The notes beneath the pieces were generated by a model that was given only the letters and a program-made list of their open reading frames with translations, had not been told where the DNA came from and ran no database searches. A program made the translations under genes and the position numbers. Below are positions 20,098 through 24,313 of a DNA stretch of 24,313 nt, in pieces. How positions within the stretch are numbered: position 1 is the first letter of the stretch; each line of letters opens with the position of its first letter. The stretch is from D37C17 sp964551815 (GTDB lineage Bacteria > Fidelibacterota > Marinisomatia > SCGC-AAA003-L08 > D37C17): positions 1 through 24,313 of the forward strand of contig CAZKEL010000037.1 of NCBI GenBank assembly GCA_964551815.1, given 5' to 3'.

Positions 20098-22149
20098 ATG
20101 TACAAGATTTTAATAATTTCAGTTATTTCACTTTGTTTTTCTGTAGAATCAAGTAAGTCTGATACTACAATTACATTTCAGTTGGAAGAAGGTATAAGTG
20201 AAGATGTTTTAATGAATTCTAAACTTATATCAATTGGTTTTAAAAATAGTAGAGCTGTTGAAGAAGAATTAATCAATATTCTCGATACATTGATTGATTC
20301 AATCCATTATGGTATAGAAAAAAAATTGTTATCTATATTAAATCCTAATAAATATTTGATTAATATTGATTTAGACATAATACATAGTACATCTAAGATA
20401 AAAAAAAATATAGATTTAGGATTAGTAGAAGATATAGTTTTTTCGGACATAATATTTGACAGCGATCTTGGGGGAAGTTTGGTAGTTGAAGTGTATTCAA
20501 AAATTAGTAAGAAATATTTTGAGTTAGAAATTAAACCTAAAGTAGATATTTATATTGATGAGTCAATTGATGTAAAAGAAATTAATACTACATTAATAAA
20601 TTTAGTAAACTCAATATTAAATGATTATATCATTGAAAATGTACAAGATAAACCTATCAAATTTGAAGAATATAAAGATCGTATTAATTTAATATTTGTA
20701 GATATATCAGAATTTAAACAAAAAGAATCAAATACTATATCATTAAAGAGAGATGACATATACGATGACAGTTGGGCAGTCATCATTGGAATTGACAAAT
20801 ATCAATACTCTGATCCTTTACACTATGCAGTTAAAGATGCAGAAGCAGTTAGAGATATGTTAATTAACAAATTTGATTATCCGATAGAAAATATAAGATA
20901 TTTAACAGATGAAGAAGCAACTCTATCAAATATTAAATTAAACTTGGGAGAAGTCGCAACATCAGCAGGTGAAAATGATAGGATACTTGTTTTTTATTCG
21001 GGACATGGTGAAACACTAGAAGGAGCAGATGGAAGTAAGAAAGGGTATATAATACCCTATGAAGGTAAACAAGATAATCCCTTTGGGACAGGTTTCTCAA
21101 TGTCTGAAATTGCAACTACTGCTCAAATGTCTAAGGCAAAACATATGCTCTTTTTAATGGATGCATGTTATAGTGGTCTAATGAAAGAGAATGTAAAGGG
21201 TTTATCTAAATCTCAAGAGAAAGGATACTTATCTAAAATTGCAAATGAAAAAGCAAGACAGATAATTACTGCAGGAGGTGGTGATGAACAGGTTATAGAA
21301 AGAGATGAGTGGCAACATAGTGCATTTACAAAAAATCTAATTGAAGGATTAGATACTTGGGAAGCAGATTCTAATGGAGATGGATATATTACAGCAGATG
21401 AGTTAAGTGGATATTTAAGAGAAAATGTTACTGAGGACTCTGATTTTCAACAAACTCCACAAGAAGGAAGATTTGAAAAAAGTGGAGGAGGAGAATTTGT
21501 GTTTTTTGGGAAAGGGTCATCAGTTGATAATCTTAATAAAACTGATTTAACCAATACCCAGACTGATTTAATTTTCAATCAACAGGAAATGGAATACAAA
21601 CAAAATTGGAAATCTATTAGACATTCAGAAGGACATTTTTTTAATATATTAAATTTAAGTGGAAATCAACATGGAGCTGGATTTGGATTTAGAAGAAATT
21701 TTGATAGATTCCTAAATAATGGAAAGAATGCAATTTCATATGGTTTTGAACTTTATCTACAAGATTTTCATAATGAATCTTCTGATAATCATAATTATCT
21801 ATTCAACATATCACCATTGATTTCTATAAAAAATTATTTTAATTCATATAGTGATCTTTACATGTCTTATGGATTAGGATTAATACTTTATGAATTTCAA
21901 TCTGATAAACCTATTATAGGATATTCATTTAAGATTAGTTTGGGAAAACTTGGTATGCGATTAAGAGATAGAAAAATATTTAAAAAACTAAATGAGATTT
22001 TTCCTACTATGGGTCAACAACTTACCATAGGATATAGATATATTCCTAATAGTACTAATACTGACATCTATTCTGGAATAGAATTAAAATTGTCTGCAGG
22101 ATATTATAATAGGAATTATTCAAAAGGAAATATAATTCTACCAGAATAA
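20098..22149 (+). CDS. exported caspase-like (peptidase C14) protein with EF-hand and barrel-like C-terminus
   Basis: 683 aa. Signal peptide ~1-19. Residues ~24-210 are an alpha/beta region I do not recognise. The caspase-like domain runs ~222-415: S-W-A-V-I-I-G-I-D-K-Y, catalytic His303 in F-Y-S-G-H-G, catalytic Cys357 in M-D-A-C-Y-S-G, and H-S-A-F-T-K near 407-412. A canonical 12-residue EF-hand loop, D424-S-N-G-D-G-Y-I-T-A-D-E435, follows, suggesting Ca2+ control as in metacaspases. Residues ~505-683 are strand-rich with G/Y/S patterns resembling a small outer-membrane barrel. Codon use is strongly AT-biased (many ATA, TTA, AAT) compared with the glmS and guaA side. It is followed by copy B of the dyad repeat. 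The target protein is unknown. Confidence 0.88.
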   Translation: MYKILIISVISLCFSVESSKSDTTITFQLEEGISEDVLMNSKLISIGFKNSRAVEEELINILDTLIDSIHYGIEKKLLSILNPNKYLINIDLDIIHSTSKIKKNIDLGLVEDIVFSDIIFDSDLGGSLVVEVYSKISKKYFELEIKPKVDIYIDESIDVKEINTTLINLVNSILNDYIIENVQDKPIKFEEYKDRINLIFVDISEFKQKESNTISLKRDDIYDDSWAVIIGIDKYQYSDPLHYAVKDAEAVRDMLINKFDYPIENIRYLTDEEATLSNIKLNLGEVATSAGENDRILVFYSGHGETLEGADGSKKGYIIPYEGKQDNPFGTGFSMSEIATTAQMSKAKHMLFLMDACYSGLMKENVKGLSKSQEKGYLSKIANEKARQIITAGGGDEQVIERDEWQHSAFTKNLIEGLDTWEADSNGDGYITADELSGYLRENVTEDSDFQQTPQEGRFEKSGGGEFVFFGKGSSVDNLNKTDLTNTQTDLIFNQQEMEYKQNWKSIRHSEGHFFNILNLSGNQHGAGFGFRRNFDRFLNNGKNAISYGFELYLQDFHNESSDNHNYLFNISPLISIKNYFNSYSDLYMSYGLGLILYEFQSDKPIIGYSFKISLGKLGMRLRDRKIFKKLNEIFPTMGQQLTIGYRYIPNSTNTDIYSGIELKLSAGYYNRNYSKGNIILPE

Positions 22150-22234
22150 ATCATAAATCATACTTATGAATAAAAAACCACTATTAAAATAATTCCTCCT
22201 TTATAAAACTAATTAGTATAATTTATGCCTTTTA
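22150..22234 (+). repeat. conserved non-coding dyad, copy B, downstream of caspase-like gene 1
   Basis: CATAAATCATACT (22152-22164) and AGTATAATTTATG (22215-22227) pair at 12 of 13 positions. The centre (ATTCCTCCTTTATAAA) resembles copies A and C in the same orientation. It starts directly after the protease stop codon, as copies A and C start directly after the HTH-like ORF stops, which suggests a 3'-UTR or terminator-like role. Confidence 0.65.
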
Positions 22235-22349
22235 GTTTAATTTGACCTTAATGATTACTAATAACTGGTTTAGTAAAATGTTTCAAATATGTCTCTGTAA
22301 TAGAATTAAAGAATGGAAAATAATAAAATTAATAGAGAAGGAAGTCAAA

Positions 22350-22397
22350 ATGGGTAAAGTAACTACCATCCAAACCTACTCTATTACAGTGGAATGA
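22350..22397 (+). CDS. possible 15-residue ORF ending like GlmS
   Basis: ATG 22350 is preceded by AGAAGGA (22335-22341) at ideal spacing, one of the best ribosome sites in the window. The frame encodes M-G-K-V-T-T-I-Q-T-Y-S-I-T-V-E and stops at TGA 22395-22397. Its last codons (I-T-V-E-stop) are in the same frame as the glmS end (V-T-V-E-stop) within the duplicated 12-mer. The HTH-like ORF is in the +1 frame and is open from 22363, so a leader or frameshift arrangement is possible. It may also be a chance remnant. Confidence 0.3.
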   Translation: MGKVTTIQTYSITVE

Positions 22398-22404
22398 TTA
22401 TACT

Positions 22405-22722
22405 TTGTGGGGTTTTACCGAAGGTAAGTATCCTTATTTATCATACACTATAACAGTAGAAAGTTCAAAACTCAATACTCCGAAATTATCTGATTATCAG
22501 ATAAAACTTTACCAAAAGATTTGTGATTTAAGATTTGATGAAAATCTGTGGTGGAAGGATGTTGCTTTAAGATTAAATCAAATGGGTTGGAAATCTTCTA
22601 AGGGTAAAGAGAACACTGCATCTACTGTATGTTCCACTTACTTCAAAATCAGAAAACACTTTCAAAGAAAACATAAATACTTTCCACCAGATTTAGATGA
22701 TGTTGAACTTATTTGGGAGTAA
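22405..22722 (+). CDS. small HTH-like protein, recombinase-domain flavour
   Basis: 105 aa from a TTG; no ATG is available at the 5' end, so the true start is uncertain. After a short strand-like N-terminus (Y-P-Y-L-S-Y-T-I-T-V-E-S-S) come helices with the pattern Y-Q-K-I-C-D-L-R-F-D-E-N-L-W-W-K-D-V-A-L, then R-L-N-Q-M-G-W-K-S-S-K-G, then A-S-T-V-C-S-T-Y. This resembles the helix-turn-helix in the 'recombinase' region of large serine recombinases and similar DNA-binding modules. No catalytic domain is present. A degenerate paralogue precedes caspase-like gene 1, and this copy precedes gene 2, so the pair recurs as a module. A DNA-binding regulator role is an inference. Confidence 0.6.
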   Translation: MWGFTEGKYPYLSYTITVESSKLNTPKLSDYQIKLYQKICDLRFDENLWWKDVALRLNQMGWKSSKGKENTASTVCSTYFKIRKHFQRKHKYFPPDLDDVELIWE

Positions 22723-22857
22723 AAGGCATAAATCATACTTATTAGTAAAAGCTACTTTATAAAAATTATTTCTCCTCTATAAATACTAAAAGGTATAAAT
22801 TGTGCTTTTTATAAAAAATTACATCTAAAAGGTGTGTAGAATTATTTAAATTACATT
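22722..22857 (+). repeat. conserved non-coding dyad, copy C, upstream of caspase-like gene 2
   Basis: GCATAAATCATAC (22726-22738) and GTATAAATTGTGC (22793-22805) form an imperfect dyad (10 of 13). The stretch from the HTH-like stop to the next ATG parallels copy A nearly base for base, including the final ATTATTTAAATTACA before the ATG. It would hold any leader or promoter of the second protease gene. Confidence 0.7.
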
Positions 22858-24313
22858 ATGTACAATTTTTTGCCAATACTATTATTTGCAGTTAGTTATT
22901 TATACTCTATTGAAAATTTAACGAAGGAAAGTATTGATGATGTATTTTTTTATCAAGGTGAACTCAAAATTGATAATAATAATAATTATGGGTTATCATT
23001 TAATTTAAAATATAATCCTTCAGAAATTAAATCTGCATCACCTCATCCTGTAAAAAATATTGAAATGTTTCATCAAAAAAAAACGGATAGTACTATCACT
23101 GTATTTTTATTTCATCAAAAAGTAAAAAAATTACCAAATATTTTTAAATTTAATTTTATTAATATAGAGGGTTTCCATGATACGAGTAATATTGAGTTTT
23201 TTAACATAGAGATTAGGGATGAGGATGGAAATAGAAGTGAGTATCCTAATCAATATTTAAAAATTGATTTTTCAGATGTAAATAAAATTAATAGAAATAA
23301 GAATCATTATGAAAATATGAATGAAAAAGATATATATAATGATATAAGTAGTAAGCATACTATGAATATTAAAAATTCATTGGTGTCTAGAATAAAGTTA
23401 TATATTGATACTGATGTAGATGTTCGAGGAATACAATTTGATATTAAGTATAATTCAAAAGAAATTAGATCTGTCATCCCTCATGATATAGAAGGTTTTG
23501 AAATGCGTTATAATAACGTTACTGATAACCTTATGCGTGGTTTGATTTTTAGTTTGAAAGGAGAAGCTTTACCGAAAGGATTAATTTTTGATTTTACTAA
23601 TATTGAAGGATTTAGTGGGACTAGTTTAGTAGAATTTACAGACTTTATTCTTGCTGATGAAAAAGGAAATCCTATAGAAGTTCAACCACAATTATTTAAT
23701 ATTTCTTTTGCTACCATGCCTGAAATAAAATCACCTCAAATGTCTCTTAATAGGCAAGATATCTACGATAACAGTTGGGCAGTTATCATTGGAATTGACA
23801 AATACCAATACTCTGACCCCCTAAACTATGCCGTAAAAGATGCAGAAGCAGTTAAGAATATGTTGATTAACAAATTTGATTATCCGGAAGAAAACATAAG
23901 ATATTTAATAGATGAAGAAGCAACTCTATCAAATATTAAATTAAACTTGGGAGAAGTCGCAATATCAGCAGGTGAAAATGACAGGATACTTGTTTTTTAT
24001 TCTGGTCATGGCCAAACATTAATTGGAACTGATAAAAGTGAAAAAGGATATATAATACCCTATGAAGGTAAACAAGATAATCCATATGCAACGGGTATTG
24101 CAATGGATGAAATCTTAACTACTTCCCAAATTTCAAAATCAAAACATATGCTTTTTTTAATGGATGCATGTTATAGTGGACTTATGACAGAACATGTTAA
24201 AGGTCTACAACCACAAGAAGAAGGTTATTTAACTAAAGTTGCAAATGAACAGGCAAGACAGATAATAACTGCTGGTGGGAATGAACCTGCAATTGAAGGG
24301 GGAAGATGGAATC
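22858..24313 (+). CDS. second exported caspase-like (C14) protein with two cohesin-like repeats, cut by window end
   Basis: 485 codons are visible from ATG 22858 with no stop; the C-terminus lies outside the window. The N-terminus M-Y-N-F-L-P-I-L-L-F-A-V-S is a signal peptide. Two tandem related domains follow (~38-125 and ~182-275). They share G-x-x-F-x-x-K-Y-N, F-x-N-I-E-G-F and E/K-x-G-N near the end, a pattern resembling cohesin-type beta-sandwiches. The caspase-like domain starts near 306 (S-W-A-V-I-I-G-I-D-K-Y), with catalytic His384 (Y-S-G-H-G) and Cys438 (D-A-C-Y-S-G). It is almost identical to the first protease in this domain, including 53 identical bases (20907-20959 versus 23910-23962), yet the N-terminal halves are unrelated. 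Base use is AT-rich like gene 1. Confidence 0.88.
   Translation, partial: MYNFLPILLFAVSYLYSIENLTKESIDDVFFYQGELKIDNNNNYGLSFNLKYNPSEIKSASPHPVKNIEMFHQKKTDSTITVFLFHQKVKKLPNIFKFNFINIEGFHDTSNIEFFNIEIRDEDGNRSEYPNQYLKIDFSDVNKINRNKNHYENMNEKDIYNDISSKHTMNIKNSLVSRIKLYIDTDVDVRGIQFDIKYNSKEIRSVIPHDIEGFEMRYNNVTDNLMRGLIFSLKGEALPKGLIFDFTNIEGFSGTSLVEFTDFILADEKGNPIEVQPQLFNISFATMPEIKSPQMSLNRQDIYDNSWAVIIGIDKYQYSDPLNYAVKDAEAVKNMLINKFDYPEENIRYLIDEEATLSNIKLNLGEVAISAGENDRILVFYSGHGQTLIGTDKSEKGYIIPYEGKQDNPYATGIAMDEILTTSQISKSKHMLFLMDACYSGLMTEHVKGLQPQEEGYLTKVANEQARQIITAGGNEPAIEGGRWN

Larger units (their letters stand above)
19623..22395 (+). mobile_element. candidate unit inserted at the glmS 3' end, bounded by a direct repeat and carrying inner inverted repeats
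   Basis: TTACAGTGGAAT occurs at the glmS 3' end (19623-19634) and again at 22384-22395. Just inside each copy lies one arm of a 17-bp perfect inverted repeat: TGGATGGTAGTTACTTT at 19640-19656 and its reverse complement at 22356-22372. The arms are 5 and 11 nt from the direct repeats, so the ends are not perfectly symmetrical. Between them lie a degenerate HTH-like ORF and a caspase-like gene. No transposase or integrase is seen. The interpretation as an inserted unit is inference; tandem duplication starting in glmS would also leave the direct repeat. Confidence 0.45.

Noticed and set aside
19637..24313. Tn7-like transposon at attTn7
   Set aside because: The location downstream of glmS fits, but no TnsA/B/C/D/E-like genes or Tn7-type end repeats are visible in the window.

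Overview
The window looks like a chromosomal segment from a Gram-negative bacterium of the FCB (Fibrobacteres-Chlorobi-Bacteroidetes) supergroup. The evidence is a clear PorX-type regulator (response receiver plus PglZ domain), exported and outer-membrane-like proteins, and an adenylate cyclase loaded with acidic D-x-N-x-N-G repeats. I lean toward a marine lineage such as Neomarinimicrobiota (SAR406) rather than a classical Bacteroidete, but that is an inference from gene content. A 16S/23S tree would settle it.

Layout. (1) Positions 1-3680 hold the 3' end of an rRNA operon: 16S tail, tRNA-Ile(GAU), tRNA-Ala(UGC), 23S, 5S and a strong intrinsic terminator. The tRNA-Ala 3' end is duplicated in a 47-bp tandem hairpin repeat. 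(2) Positions 3889-17340 hold ten tightly packed same-strand genes, mostly overlapping or abutting. The first five look like an envelope-to-cytoplasm signalling set: an exported beta-sandwich protein, a FecR-domain protein, a large barrel-like protein, a CHASE2 adenylate cyclase with inserted calcium-loop-like repeats, and PorX. The next five are housekeeping: tsaE, tsaB, rimI, accD, guaA. (3) Positions 17341-17800 hold a small four-helix-bundle (S23/IVS-family) gene flanked by 20-bp inverted repeats, inserted between guaA and glmS. (4) glmS occupies 17801-19636. (5) Positions 19637-24313 are an AT-rich accessory region downstream of glmS. It holds two tandem modules, each made of a small HTH-like ORF, a conserved non-coding dyad and an exported caspase-like (C14) protease. 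The second protease runs off the window end.

The accessory region is the best candidate for something undescribed. The last 12 bases of the glmS 3' end recur exactly at the start of the second module, and a 17-bp inverted repeat lies just inside the two copies. This suggests a unit addressed to the glmS 3' end that carries a caspase-like effector. The two proteases share a nearly identical catalytic domain but have unrelated N-terminal domains, one of unknown fold and one with two cohesin-like repeats, so the cargo is mosaic.

All identifications come from reading motifs and gene order. No database search was run.
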